A DNA stretch of 64,000 nt from Lentilactobacillus fungorum. GTDB taxonomy: Bacteria > Bacillota > Bacilli > Lactobacillales > Lactobacillaceae. The translations under genes and the position numbers were made by a program. Where the stretch lies: positions 124,001 to 188,000 of the forward strand of contig NZ_BNJR01000004.1 in NCBI RefSeq assembly GCF_016860605.1, given 5' to 3'. Shown one piece after another: positions 48,010 through 57,432 of the stretch (its first letter is position 1; every line of letters starts with the position of its first letter). The notes below the pieces were generated by a model that made no database searches, was not told where the DNA came from, and worked only from the letters and a program-made list of their open reading frames with translations.

Positions 48010-48960
48010 ATGTTAGAAGATGCCTATTTAACCCTTGAAAAGTACGTTTTGGAACACGGCCACCAAAAGTCAGACCGCACCCACACAGGAACATTAAGTA
48101 CGTTTGGCTACCAAATGCGATTTGATCTTTCAAAAGGGTTCCCCTTGTTAACAACTAAAAAAATCCCATTCGGACTTATTAAAAGCGAATTACTATGGTT
48201 CTTAAAGGGCGATACCAACATTCGTTTCTTGCTACAACATAAAAATCATATTTGGGATGAATGGGCCTTTGAAAAGTTTGTAAATTCATCGGATTACACC
48301 GGTCCTGATATGACTGACTTTTCACATCGAGCACTCAAAGATCCCGCCTTTAATCAAGTGTATCAAGAACAAAAGCAGTTATTTTGTCAACGAATCCTAG
48401 ACGATGAAGACTTTGCTAACAAATATGGCGATTTAGGTTTGGTTTATGGTAGTCAGTGGCGAGCTTGGAAAACTTCAACGGGACAAACTATTGACCAGAT
48501 TCAAAACGTGATTGAACTTATTAAACACCATCCGGATTCTAGGCGAATGATTGTATCCGCTTGGAATCCAGAGGACGTGCCAACAATGGCATTGCCACCG
48601 TGTCATACGCTATTTCAATTCTATGTGGTGGATGGTAAGTTAAGCTGCCAGTTGTATCAACGGTCAGGGGATATTTTTCTTGGCGTGCCTTATAACATTG
48701 CTAGTTATTCATTGCTCACTTCCTTGATTGCCAGGGAATGTGGCTTGGAGGTTGGCGAGTTTGTTCATACCTTGGGCGATGCTCATATTTATGATAACCA
48801 TATTGAACAAGTCAAAGAACAGTTAACCAGAAAGCCAAAGGATGCTCCTCAATTATGGTTAAATCCAGATAAAAAGCAGCTGGCTGATTTTACGATGAAA
48901 GATATCAAAGTCAAAAATTACGATCCTTATCCGGTTATCAAAGCACCGGTTGCAGTATAG
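48010..48960 (+). CDS. thyA: Thymidylate synthase
   Basis: Makes dTMP from dUMP using methylene-tetrahydrofolate. The 316-residue protein contains [13 protein letters not shown] with the nucleophilic Cys, [20 protein letters not shown] and the usual ending. Length equals the Lactobacillus casei type, which has an insert of about 50 residues compared with Escherichia coli; here the insert is around residues 90-140. It precedes folA by 11 bp, so the two folate enzymes are paired. Confidence 0.97.
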   Translation: MLEDAYLTLEKYVLEHGHQKSDRTHTGTLSTFGYQMRFDLSKGFPLLTTKKIPFGLIKSELLWFLKGDTNIRFLLQHKNHIWDEWAFEKFVNSSDYTGPDMTDFSHRALKDPAFNQVYQEQKQLFCQRILDDEDFANKYGDLGLVYGSQWRAWKTSTGQTIDQIQNVIELIKHHPDSRRMIVSAWNPEDVPTMALPPCHTLFQFYVVDGKLSCQLYQRSGDIFLGVPYNIASYSLLTSLIARECGLEVGEFVHTLGDAHIYDNHIEQVKEQLTRKPKDAPQLWLNPDKKQLADFTMKDIKVKNYDPYPVIKAPVAV

Positions 48961-48971
48961 GGGGTCGTTGC

Positions 48972-49457
48972 ATGATTTCATTTATTTGGGCAGAAGATCA
49001 AAATGGTCTCATTGGGGCTAATGGTCAGCTGCCTTGGCATTTGGCTGATGACATGAAGTATTTTAAACAAACGACGATGGGCCATCCAATTGTGTCTGGT
49101 GCCCGAACTTTTAGAAGTTACAATCGGCCATTGCCAGGAAGGGAAAACATTGTGGTTTCTAGGCAGCATGACTTTCCTGAAGGCGTGGTCGTTGTATCCT
49201 CGATAGCTGATCTAAACCGATTAATCACAGCCAATCCAGGGCAAAATTATTTTGTTACGGGCGGCGCCAATTTATTTTCACAATTATTAACCCAAGTTGA
49301 TCGGCTTTATCGGACTAAAATTGCGCATTCATTTACTGGGGATACTTATATGCCCACAATTGATTACACCAACTTCGAATTGGTTAGCAGCATCGACGGT
49401 GTTGTAAATGAACAAAACCCCTACCCCCATGTTTTTGAAGTTTTTGAACGAAACTGA
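48972..49457 (+). CDS. folA: Dihydrofolate reductase
   Basis: Reduces dihydrofolate, regenerating the cofactor consumed by ThyA. The 161-residue protein has IWAEDQNGLIGANGQLPWHL (substrate and NADPH loop), SGARTFRSY in place of the more usual MGRKTYES, PLPGRENIVVSR and the YFVTGGANLFSQL motif. Linked to thyA as in many Firmicutes. Confidence 0.95.
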   Translation: MISFIWAEDQNGLIGANGQLPWHLADDMKYFKQTTMGHPIVSGARTFRSYNRPLPGRENIVVSRQHDFPEGVVVVSSIADLNRLITANPGQNYFVTGGANLFSQLLTQVDRLYRTKIAHSFTGDTYMPTIDYTNFELVSSIDGVVNEQNPYPHVFEVFERN

Positions 49458-49472
49458 CCCTTCAAAATGAAT

Positions 49473-49502
49473 ATGTCAGTTAATCGCAAACTCTGATATA
49501 AT
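49473..49502 (+). promoter_or_regulatory. Probable promoter of the DegV gene
   Basis: ATGTCA (49473-49478), 18-bp spacer, TATAAT (49497-49502). Confidence 0.6.
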
Positions 49503-49553
49503 AATGTTTGGGTTAAAATAATTATTAATTTTGTAAAGAAACGAGTGGCTTAA

Positions 49554-50402
49554 ATGGCAAAAGTAAAAATTGTGACGGATTCATCAGTGCAACTTTCTGA
49601 CGAAGAAGTTAAGCAATATGATATTACCGTAGTGCCTTTGACTGTCATGATTGATGGCACTGTTTATGTTGAGCGTGATACGATCAATAATGAACAATTT
49701 GTGCCCAAAATGTTGGCAGCAAAGGATCTACCAAAGACTAGCCAACCACCTGTTGGTAAGTTCATCGAGGCGTTTGACGAAGCGGGAAAAGACGGCAGTC
49801 AAGTGCTGTGTATTAATATGCTTCAAGCGATTAGTGGAACCGTTCATGCAGCCGAACAAGCCGCAACTCTCAGTAAAAGCGATGTAGAAGTTGTTGATAG
49901 CGAATTTACGGATCGTGGTTTGTCTTTTCAAGTCCTTGCGGCTGCTAAATTAGCTCAAGAAGGGGCCGATCGCCAGACTATTTTGAATACAATTGCTAAG
50001 ATCCGGCAAAACACAAAGCTTTATCTTTGCGTGATGACGCTTGATAACATTGTAAAAGGCGGCCGTCTTCATCCGATTGCCGGGGCAATTACCAACTTTT
50101 TGAATTTGAAATTAGGGCTCCAAGTTGCTGACGGCAAGTTGAAGGTTATTTCAAAGGGTCGCGGTGATAAATCACTACGGAAATTCTTTGGTAAAATCAT
50201 TGATGACATGAAGAACACAAAGGCCATCAAGATGATTGGGGTTTCGTATGTAACCGAAACAGATGTTTTAAAGGACACTGTTCAACAACTCAAGGAACTC
50301 TTCCCAGATGTGCCGCTATATTATCGGACAACGTCTCCCATTATTGCGACACACGTTGGTCGGGGTGGTTTTGCTTTGATTTATTACAGTGATCCAGATT
50401 AA
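49554..50402 (+). CDS. DegV-family fatty-acid-binding protein
   Basis: DegV/FakB proteins bind a fatty acid and present it to the kinase FakA for phosphorylation. The 282-residue protein starts VKIVTDSSVQLSDEEV and has TSQPPVGKFIEAF, the DSEFTDRGLSFQV region and THVGRGGFALIYY, all typical. No FakA gene is in this window. Monocistronic by position. The precise fatty acid is not predictable. Confidence 0.92.
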   Translation: MAKVKIVTDSSVQLSDEEVKQYDITVVPLTVMIDGTVYVERDTINNEQFVPKMLAAKDLPKTSQPPVGKFIEAFDEAGKDGSQVLCINMLQAISGTVHAAEQAATLSKSDVEVVDSEFTDRGLSFQVLAAAKLAQEGADRQTILNTIAKIRQNTKLYLCVMTLDNIVKGGRLHPIAGAITNFLNLKLGLQVADGKLKVISKGRGDKSLRKFFGKIIDDMKNTKAIKMIGVSYVTETDVLKDTVQQLKELFPDVPLYYRTTSPIIATHVGRGGFALIYYSDPD

Positions 50403-50419
50403 AATAAACTGACTATTAC

Positions 50420-50462
50420 AAAAGGGCTGAGACAATTTTGCTATGTCGATGCTCTCTTTTAT
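50420..50462 (+). terminator. Probable terminator after the DegV gene
   Basis: AAAAGGGCTGAGACA can pair imperfectly with TGTCGATGCTCTCTTTT. Moderate quality. Confidence 0.6.
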
Positions 50463-50515
50463 ATTTTAATCAATGATAGGTGACCGACTAAAGCGGCCTT
50501 CAGGAGCGTTCATAA

Positions 50516-51418
50516 GTGAAAAGAACTCATAAAAAAACTCACAAAATCAGATTTTGGTTGATGATATTGGCGACGTTCATGGTTGCCGGGATTGCGTTTG
50601 TTATATACAATCAATATCAAAATCGACCACCAAGGGCCGTCAAATTAACGGCTGTCGGTGATTCGTTGACCCAAGGCGTTGGTGATCCTAAGGGACGGGG
50701 AGGCTACACTTACTTAATTAGAAAAAAGGTTAACGATCAAAATCCTCATGTTAAAATGTCAACTGCTAATTTTGGAATTTCTGGTGAAACGACTAACCAA
50801 ATTAATAATCGAGTCGTTCACTCGGCCAAATTACGACGCAGTTTGCGAACCGCGGATGTTATTACGGTTACAACGGGTGGTAACGATTTACTACATTTTT
50901 TAAAAAATAACGTTGTCGATAATAATCGAACCCAATTGAACGGACGACTGACTCACTACCAAACTAGTTATCGTCAGCGAGTTAATCGCCTATTTACAGA
51001 TATCCGCAAGGTCAATTCCCATTCCCCAATTTTTGTGTTTGGCATTTATAATCCAGTCTATGTTTATTTCCCCCAAGTTTCATTCATTAGTCGCGCGGTT
51101 GCCGCCAACAATACGGTGACAAAATCAGTTGCGCAAAAGCATTCCCAGATTTACTTTATTCCAATTAATAAACCCTTATCGGATGGTCAATATCGAACGG
51201 CCAAATCTCGCCAACACTTGCGTCAGCGGGCAGCCGCTATTGGCAATCAAAGCAATGACGCTAATGAAATTGAAGCTTTACTAAACGGAAATGCTACCCA
51301 ATCAAATCGATATTTATCAACCGAGGATCACTTTCACCCAAATCAAATTGGGTATCAAATCATGACAAACTTGTTATACAAACAACTCAGTCAGCACTTG
51401 GACTGGGTGAAGGGATGA
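50516..51418 (+). CDS. Membrane-anchored SGNH/GDSL esterase (YpmR-like)
   Basis: A 300-residue protein with an N-terminal membrane segment (about 10-31), then an SGNH hydrolase domain: GDSLTQGVGD (block I, Ser), GGND (block III), and DHFHPNQIGYQ (block V, Asp and His). It is therefore an extracytoplasmic esterase or lipase of unknown substrate. GTG start with CAGGAG at 9-nt spacing. With the following gene it makes a ypmR-ypmS pair as in Bacillus. Confidence 0.88.
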   Translation: MKRTHKKTHKIRFWLMILATFMVAGIAFVIYNQYQNRPPRAVKLTAVGDSLTQGVGDPKGRGGYTYLIRKKVNDQNPHVKMSTANFGISGETTNQINNRVVHSAKLRRSLRTADVITVTTGGNDLLHFLKNNVVDNNRTQLNGRLTHYQTSYRQRVNRLFTDIRKVNSHSPIFVFGIYNPVYVYFPQVSFISRAVAANNTVTKSVAQKHSQIYFIPINKPLSDGQYRTAKSRQHLRQRAAAIGNQSNDANEIEALLNGNATQSNRYLSTEDHFHPNQIGYQIMTNLLYKQLSQHLDWVKG

Positions 51419-51427
51419 TGGTAATTA

Positions 51428-52036
51428 ATGCAACGAAGCTCATCAAAAATGACAAAACAACGAAATCCGTGGAAAATTGCCTTTTTAACGTTGATTGGCT
51501 TAATTGTATTGATTTTTTTAGCGCTACTATTGGTCGTTCAATTACCTTCGAATAGCGATAATCAATTTGGCGAATCATCAAATACCCAGCGTACGACACC
51601 AATTTCTGCCGAGCTTAACAAAAAGCAACTCAATACATTATCGGAATATTATCTTGACAAGCTGCAAAATGGCAGTGATAATGCCAAGTATCACTTCAAA
51701 GTGGCTGACCAAGGAATCGTCTATGGTTCAATGAAGTTGCTGGGGGCAAACGTTGACTATACCGTCTTCTTTGACCCGAAGGTATTATCGAATGGTAATA
51801 TCGAGTTACACGCAACCAAGCTTTCACTAGGTCAATTTCCCGTCCCAATTAGCTTTGTTTTAACTTACGTTGAAAAGAGTTACCGACTGCCCAAATGGGT
51901 ACAATTAGTGCCAAAGCAAAAATTAATTAAGCTTGATATTAACCACATGAGTCGGCATGGTGTTAATTACCGTGCTAAGACGATCGATATGACTGGCAAG
52001 GGCAAATTTGCCTTTGATATTTTGTTACCGCAATAA
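51428..52036 (+). CDS. YpmS-family protein (DUF2140)
   Basis: A 202-residue protein with an N-terminal membrane helix (about 15-38, AFLTLIGLIVLIFLALLLVV) and an extracytoplasmic domain typical of DUF2140. Function is unknown; constant pairing with the YpmR-like esterase suggests a shared envelope role. Starts 9 bp after the esterase gene. Confidence 0.82.
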   Translation: MQRSSSKMTKQRNPWKIAFLTLIGLIVLIFLALLLVVQLPSNSDNQFGESSNTQRTTPISAELNKKQLNTLSEYYLDKLQNGSDNAKYHFKVADQGIVYGSMKLLGANVDYTVFFDPKVLSNGNIELHATKLSLGQFPVPISFVLTYVEKSYRLPKWVQLVPKQKLIKLDINHMSRHGVNYRAKTIDMTGKGKFAFDILLPQ

Positions 52037-52093
52037 CGAGGTTGCTATAACAATGAAGCCTTTAGGCGACATATCAGTAAAAAACTTCAGTTT

Positions 52094-52137
52094 AGGATTC
52101 TTGACGGTTATAAGCGCTTTGCTTCGCTCACTTTAGT
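52094..52137 (+). repeat. SD-docked hairpin repeat, remnant (site D, distal)
   Basis: Starts AGGATTC and ends AGCGCTTTGCTTCGCTCACT-type sequence before the intact copy. The middle is deleted, so this is a shortened older unit. Confidence 0.6.
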
Positions 52138-52260
52138 AGGACAGCTGCGCAAAGCAGAGAGCTGCACCTAAGTCCACTTGTCCAAAAATCCAAGCCCGGG
52201 ATTTCCGGCTAAGTGGACTTAGGCTCCGCTTTCTAACCGCTTTGCTTCGCTTACTTTTTT
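52138..52260 (+). repeat. SD-docked hairpin repeat, intact copy (site D)
   Basis: A 123-bp unit starting AGGACAGCTGCGCAAAGC and ending GCTTCGCTTACTTTTTT directly before AGGAGG of yozE. Central perfect stem CTAAGTCCACTT with AAGTGGACTTAG. The apical AAGCCCGGGATTT is retained. Confidence 0.85.
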
Positions 52261-52275
52261 AGGAGGCAACAATTA

Positions 52276-52494
52276 ATGAATAAAACCTTTTATCAATTTT
52301 TAATGACTCAACGAAATCCGGGAAGTGCTGATCCAATTGCTGAGTTTGCAAATAATGCATTTTATGATCAATCCTTTCCAAAACAGGTGGACCAGTTTGA
52401 CCAGATTTCAAAATACTTGGAAGAAAATGCTTCGTATCTTCCAAATATGGAAATATTTGATGATGCATGGAAATTGTATCAAGAAAGCATGTAG
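52276..52494 (+). CDS. YozE SAM-like family protein
   Basis: A 72-residue helical protein with the YozE-type pattern FYQFLMTQRNP near the start and DPIAEFANNAFYDQSFPKQ. Function unknown. SD AGGAGG at 52261-52266, directly after the repeat. First gene of a yozE-rbgA-rnhB run. Confidence 0.85.
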   Translation: MNKTFYQFLMTQRNPGSADPIAEFANNAFYDQSFPKQVDQFDQISKYLEENASYLPNMEIFDDAWKLYQESM

Positions 52495-52505
52495 GAAGTG
52501 ACAAA

Positions 52506-53366
52506 ATGGCAGTAACAATTCAATGGTTCCCGGGCCACATGGCAAAAGCCATTCGCCAATTTGAAGAAAATCTTTCGTTAGTCGACATTGTGTTCGAAAT
52601 TATCGATGCGCGGATACCCTATACCTCCCAAAATCCTGAGATTCGACGCATTAGTGCGGGGAAACCTCATTTGTTTATTATCACTAAGCGGGATCTAGCT
52701 GATCCGTTAATAACCACGCAATGGCTAACGTATTTTCAACAAATTCAGCAGCCAGCAATTGCCATTGATGCTAAAACTAATTTTGGCATTAACAATGTTC
52801 TCTCAACTATTTTGCCGATTTTAAAAGATAAACTGCAAAGAGAGCAAGCTAAGGGAATGAAAAAACGGCCGATTCGAGCCATTAGTGTTGGCGTGCCCAA
52901 TGTTGGTAAGTCAACTGTTTTAAATCGTTTGGTTAACCGTAGAGCTGCTCAAGTTGGTAATCGTCCGGGGGTTACAAAGGGCCAGCAGTGGCTCAAATCT
53001 GGCGATCGCCTTGAATTACTTGACACTCCCGGCATCCTTTGGCCTAAGTTTTCAAATCAAGAAGTTGCTAACAAGTTAGCGCTGACCGGTGCCGTCAAGG
53101 ACAGCGTTTTTCACAGTGATGATATTGCATTGTTTGGGCTTCATTATTTTAAAGCGTCCCATCCTGAAGCTTTGTGTCAGCGATATCACTTAGAACAAGT
53201 GGATCTTGGTTTATCAGATGTCGATTTATTGCTCAAAATTACGGCCAAAATTGGTATGCGTGATGATTATGAGCGGGCTTCTAACCGAATTATTCAAGAC
53301 ATCCGTTCTGGAAAGGTCGGTCGATATACTTTGGATGATCCAAAATCCTTAGTGGGTGAAGGTTGA
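52506..53366 (+). CDS. rbgA: Ribosome biogenesis GTPase RbgA (YlqF)
   Basis: Circularly permuted GTPase for late 50S assembly. The 286-residue protein starts with IQWFPGHMAKA, then G4 ITKRDL, G1 GVPNVGKSTVLNRL, and G3 DTPGILWPK, with the order G4-G1-G3 typical of this family. A C-terminal helical domain binds rRNA. ATG 52506 chosen by SD AGGAAGTG. Adjacent to rnhB as in Bacillus. Confidence 0.96.
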   Translation: MAVTIQWFPGHMAKAIRQFEENLSLVDIVFEIIDARIPYTSQNPEIRRISAGKPHLFIITKRDLADPLITTQWLTYFQQIQQPAIAIDAKTNFGINNVLSTILPILKDKLQREQAKGMKKRPIRAISVGVPNVGKSTVLNRLVNRRAAQVGNRPGVTKGQQWLKSGDRLELLDTPGILWPKFSNQEVANKLALTGAVKDSVFHSDDIALFGLHYFKASHPEALCQRYHLEQVDLGLSDVDLLLKITAKIGMRDDYERASNRIIQDIRSGKVGRYTLDDPKSLVGEG

Positions 53367-53367
53367 T

Positions 53368-54129
53368 ATGACAATTTCAGAGATTAAACAGTTATTGTTA
53401 AGCGTTAAGAAACCAACTGATCCGCGGCTGGCTCAGCTGGCCCAAGATCCGCGTAAGGGCGTTCAAGTAGCCGTTCGGGCGACCCAAAAACGGTTAGCTA
53501 ACCAAAGCGCCCGTTTAGCTGCTTTTGAGCAACGCTTTAAATATGAGCGCCAATTTTGGCAGCGTGGGCTTCAATACGTAGCCGGTGTTGATGAAGTTGG
53601 TAGGGGACCATTAGCCGGCCCAGTTGTGGCTTGTGCGGCCATTTTGCCGCCTGACTTTGATTTGATCGATGTGAATGATTCTAAACAACTCACTCGAAAG
53701 GCGCGGGAAAAACTTTACCCGTTAATTAAGCAAGAAGCGTTGAGCCTTGGAGTGGGGGTTGTTGACAACCAACAAATTGATCAACTCAATATCTATGAAG
53801 CAACACGGGTAGCAATGAAACAGGCCGTGGCCAAACTTATTCCCCAACCTAATGAGATTATTGTCGATGCCATGCAGATTGACACGCCAATTCACCAAAC
53901 AAGGCTGATTAAAGGAGATGCAAAGAGTATTAGCGTCTCTGCTGCCAGTATCATTGCCAAAGTTTATCGGGATCATTTAATGACTGACTTTTCCCGCCAA
54001 TATCCCGAGTACGATTTTGAACATAATGCCGGTTACGGCACCGCAAAGCATTTAGCAGCTTTAAAAAAATTTGGGCCGACACCAATTCATCGAATGAGTT
54101 TTGCGCCAGTTCAAAAAAATAGCAGATAA
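53368..54129 (+). CDS. rnhB: Ribonuclease HII
   Basis: Cleaves RNA in RNA-DNA hybrids and single ribonucleotides in DNA. The 253-residue protein has an N-terminal extension (about 1-70), GVDEVGRGPLAGPVV with the D-E catalytic pair, DSKQLTRKAREKLY and the SISVSAASIIAKVYRD motif. ATG at 53368, SD GGTGAAGG. One base separates it from the rbgA stop. Confidence 0.95.
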   Translation: MTISEIKQLLLSVKKPTDPRLAQLAQDPRKGVQVAVRATQKRLANQSARLAAFEQRFKYERQFWQRGLQYVAGVDEVGRGPLAGPVVACAAILPPDFDLIDVNDSKQLTRKAREKLYPLIKQEALSLGVGVVDNQQIDQLNIYEATRVAMKQAVAKLIPQPNEIIVDAMQIDTPIHQTRLIKGDAKSISVSAASIIAKVYRDHLMTDFSRQYPEYDFEHNAGYGTAKHLAALKKFGPTPIHRMSFAPVQKNSR

Positions 54130-54172
54130 TCAGCTCTTTTTTCCGTAACTACTCTTAAAAGGAAGAACGAAA

Positions 54173-55048
54173 ATGCTTTTAAGAGATTTTTTGCTGAGAA
54201 TTCATTTATGTCGGGGAATTGGGATTGTTGGTAAATCAAAAATTTATGATTGGCTAGCTACTCGGGGCTTTAATGATCGCAAACTGCCTGAACTGTCGAC
54301 ATTAATGGCGGTTGCTGAAATTAAGCCGCACAATCAAGCCGCTTTTTCAGCTGCTTACCTTCAACTCATGAATAATGATCACTTGGTTGCCCAACTTGTC
54401 GACGGCGAAAAATGGGTAAGCATTGCTGACCCGAGCTATCCAGCTAACCTTAAAGAAGCTTACGCGGCGCCGATTGTTTTGTTTTACCGGGGCAATCTTG
54501 CTTTAGTCACTGGTCAACTATTGGGAATTGTTGGGGCAAGAGAAGCGACAAATTACTCGACCATCGCATTAAAATATTTGATTCCCGGAACGATTTCCAA
54601 TAGAATGACAATTGTGTCTGGTCTGGCCAAAGGTGTTGATACACTTGCTCATCAATGTGCAATTGCCAATGACGGCCAAACAATCGCGGTGATTGGGACC
54701 GGATTAGACATTGCTTATCCACGAACAAATCGATATTTGCAAGACCAAATTGCTACTCGCTACTTACTAATCAGCGAGTATCCAAACAAAACCCGAGGAT
54801 ATCGTAGCCATTTTCCGGAGCGCAACCGAATTATCGCCGGCTTGGTGCAAAGTATTCTGGTGACTGAAGCGAAGCATCACTCAGGTAGTTTGATTACGGC
54901 TAATCTTGCCCTTCAAAACAATCGAAATGTGTTGGCAATTCCGGGACCGATTCACAGCCCATTATCGGTTGGCACGAACGAATTAATTGCGGCCGGAGCC
55001 AAACCCGTTTTAAGGGCCGAAGATATTCTCGAAGAATTCATTAGTTGA
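54173..55048 (+). CDS. dprA: DNA processing protein DprA (Smf)
   Basis: Loads RecA on incoming single-stranded DNA in natural transformation. The 291-residue protein has the Rossmann-like core GIVGAREATNYST, SGLAKGVDTLAHQCA, GTGLDIAYP and ERNRIIAGL. It does not show that the strain is competent. It precedes topA, the common dprA-topA order in Firmicutes. Confidence 0.95.
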   Translation: MLLRDFLLRIHLCRGIGIVGKSKIYDWLATRGFNDRKLPELSTLMAVAEIKPHNQAAFSAAYLQLMNNDHLVAQLVDGEKWVSIADPSYPANLKEAYAAPIVLFYRGNLALVTGQLLGIVGAREATNYSTIALKYLIPGTISNRMTIVSGLAKGVDTLAHQCAIANDGQTIAVIGTGLDIAYPRTNRYLQDQIATRYLLISEYPNKTRGYRSHFPERNRIIAGLVQSILVTEAKHHSGSLITANLALQNNRNVLAIPGPIHSPLSVGTNELIAAGAKPVLRAEDILEEFIS

Positions 55049-55077
55049 CACTTAAAAATACTTGCCATATGATATGG
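55045..55077 (+). promoter_or_regulatory. Promoter of topA with palindrome over the -10
   Basis: TTGACA (55045-55050), 17-bp spacer, TATGAT (55068-55073), consensus quality. The -35 overlaps the dprA stop. The palindrome CCATAT-G-ATATGG (55065-55077) covers the -10. Confidence 0.85.
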
Positions 55078-55141
55078 TAGATTTGTGCAGATAAATAAAT
55101 GCTTAACTAATAAATAACTAGTAACGTTGAAAGGAGAAATC

Positions 55142-57268
55142 ATGGCTACTACAACCAAACCCAGATCCAAAGCCAAAAGCAAGACCAAACGCCGGTCTTC
55201 TCCAAAGAAAAATCTGGTTATTGTCGAATCGCCTGCAAAAGCAAAGACCATTGAAAAGTACCTTGGCCGTTCCTATAAAGTTGTTGCCAGCAAGGGCCAC
55301 GTTCGGGACTTGCCAAAAAGTAAGATGGGCGTCGACATTGATCATGATTACGAACCCCATTATATTTCAATTCGAGGTAAGGGGGACACGATCAAAGAAT
55401 TAAGGTCGGCTGCAAAAAAGGCAAAAAAAGTCTATTTGGCAGCCGATCCGGATCGAGAAGGCGAATCAATTGCCTGGCACTTGTCCCACATTTTAGACTT
55501 AGACCCCAAAGCGGATAATCGAGTGGTCTTTAATGAAATTACGAAGGACGCTGTTAAGGAATCCTTTAAACATCCCCGAAACATTGATATGAACTTAGTA
55601 GACGCCCAACAAGCTCGCCGAGTGCTTGATCGACTAGTCGGCTATTCAATTTCACCGCTATTATGGCAAAAGGTTAAAAAAGGGCTGAGTGCTGGTCGGG
55701 TCCAATCGATTGCACTGTGGCTGATTATTCAGCGGGAAAACGAAATTAAAAATTTTGTGCCTGAAGAATATTGGTCAATTGATTCGGAATTTAAGAAGGG
55801 CCGCAGTAAAAAGTTTAAAGCGAGTTTCTATGGTTTAAATGGTAAGAAAAAGGCGTTACCGAATAATGACGCTGTCCAGGATGTTTTAAAGCGATTGGAT
55901 CCAAAGGGTGACTTTGAAATCACCAAAGTGACTCGAAAGGAACGCAAACGCCAGCCGCAGCCGCCATTTACAACTAGTACGATGCAGCAAGAAGCAAACC
56001 GGAAACTTAACTTTCGAACGCGAAAAACAATGATGGCAGCCCAGCAGTTGTATGAAGGCATCAATATTGGCAAGGAAGGCAGCCAAGGCTTAATCACATA
56101 TATGCGGACCGATTCAACAAGAATTTCGGCAATCGCCAAGCACGAAGCCTCGACATTTTTGCATGAAAAATACGGAGCTGAATACGCCGCTACCAAACCC
56201 ATCAAAGGAAAGTTGCCAGAAGGTGCGCAAGATGCCCATGAGGCGATTCGGCCAACTTCGGTTTTCCGAACGCCCGCCAGTTTGAAGCAATACTTGAATA
56301 AAGACCAGTTTAAATTATATCAATTGGTTTGGTCGCGGTTTGTGGCTAGTCAAATGACACCTGCCATTATGGATACCATGGCAGTCACTATCGAACAAAA
56401 CCAAGTTGTTTTTAAAGCGAATGGGTCGAAACTTAAGTTTGATGGTTTCTTAAAGATTTATGGCGATGGTAAGGAAAAAGATAATCTATTACCAGACCTC
56501 GAAACTGGCGATACCGTTAAACTTGTCAAAAACAATCCTGACCAACATTTTACTCAACCGCCAGCTCGCTATAGTGAAGCTAATTTAATCAAGGCGCTGG
56601 AAGAAAAGGGCGTTGGTCGACCATCAACTTATTCACCGACCATTGATACGATTCAGCGACGGTACTATGTCAAAGAAGTTGGCCGTCGGTTTGAACCAAC
56701 GGAACTTGGTGAAATTGTCAATAAAATTATCGTTGAGTATTTCCCAGATATCGTGAATATTGATTTTACTGCCAATTTAGAAGGCAAGTTGGATCAAGTC
56801 GAAGAGGGAAAAGAAAACTGGATCAAATTAGTTGATAAATTTTATCGACCGTTTTCTGACGAAGTTGAATCAGCAACTAAAAATATGGAGAAGGTTCAGA
56901 TCAAAGATGAACCAGCTGGTTTTAACTGCGACATCTGTGGCGCACCAATGGTTGTTAAAATGGGCCGTTACGGTAAGTTCTATGCATGTTCTCGCTTTCC
57001 AGATTGTCGAAACACAAAAGCCATTGTTAAAGAAATTGGCGTGATTTGTCCGAAGTGTCACCAAGGCCAAGTCATTGAACGTAAGTCAAAACGGAATCGC
57101 GTTTTTTATGGTTGCTCCCGTTTTCCAGATTGTGACTTCGTCTCCTGGGATAAGCCCATCGGCAGAAATTGTCCAAAAGATGGTCATTTCTTGGTCGAAA
57201 AAAAGGTCAAGGGCGGCACCCAAGTGGTTTGTCCAAACGGCGATTACGAAGAACCGCCTCAAAAATAG
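55142..57268 (+). CDS. topA: DNA topoisomerase I
   Basis: Type IA topoisomerase that relaxes negative supercoils. The 708-residue protein has a Lys/Arg/Thr-rich N-terminal tail (1-23), TOPRIM ([17 protein letters not shown], then [15 protein letters not shown]), [14 protein letters not shown] with the catalytic Tyr, and C-terminal zinc ribbons (CDICGAP..CSRFPDC and CPKC..CSRFPDC), the third being degenerate. ATG 55142 with AAAGGAG at good spacing. Strong own promoter. Confidence 0.97.
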   Translation: MATTTKPRSKAKSKTKRRSSPKKNLVIVESPAKAKTIEKYLGRSYKVVASKGHVRDLPKSKMGVDIDHDYEPHYISIRGKGDTIKELRSAAKKAKKVYLAADPDREGESIAWHLSHILDLDPKADNRVVFNEITKDAVKESFKHPRNIDMNLVDAQQARRVLDRLVGYSISPLLWQKVKKGLSAGRVQSIALWLIIQRENEIKNFVPEEYWSIDSEFKKGRSKKFKASFYGLNGKKKALPNNDAVQDVLKRLDPKGDFEITKVTRKERKRQPQPPFTTSTMQQEANRKLNFRTRKTMMAAQQLYEGINIGKEGSQGLITYMRTDSTRISAIAKHEASTFLHEKYGAEYAATKPIKGKLPEGAQDAHEAIRPTSVFRTPASLKQYLNKDQFKLYQLVWSRFVASQMTPAIMDTMAVTIEQNQVVFKANGSKLKFDGFLKIYGDGKEKDNLLPDLETGDTVKLVKNNPDQHFTQPPARYSEANLIKALEEKGVGRPSTYSPTIDTIQRRYYVKEVGRRFEPTELGEIVNKIIVEYFPDIVNIDFTANLEGKLDQVEEGKENWIKLVDKFYRPFSDEVESATKNMEKVQIKDEPAGFNCDICGAPMVVKMGRYGKFYACSRFPDCRNTKAIVKEIGVICPKCHQGQVIERKSKRNRVFYGCSRFPDCDFVSWDKPIGRNCPKDGHFLVEKKVKGGTQVVCPNGDYEEPPQK

Positions 57269-57284
57269 TGATATGGTATTAACC

Positions 57285-57325
57285 AAAAAAGATTGTTACA
57301 AGTGGCCTTGTAAACAATCTTTTTT
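57285..57325 (+). terminator. Intrinsic terminator after topA
   Basis: AAAAAAGATTGTTACAAG pairs with CTTGTAAACAATCTTTTTT around TGGC. Could act in both directions. Confidence 0.9.
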
Positions 57326-57432
57326 GTTTGGTAACAGTTTATCTAATTGGCTAAAAGATCCCAAAAGATGGCTCACAATACCGGCAAACTGGTGTAAAAT
57401 CAAGCTAGATGATATCTAGGAGGGTTAAAATT

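Noticed and set aside
54173-55048. dprA as evidence for a competence locus
   Set aside because: dprA is widespread in lactobacilli that are not known to be competent, and no com genes are in the window.
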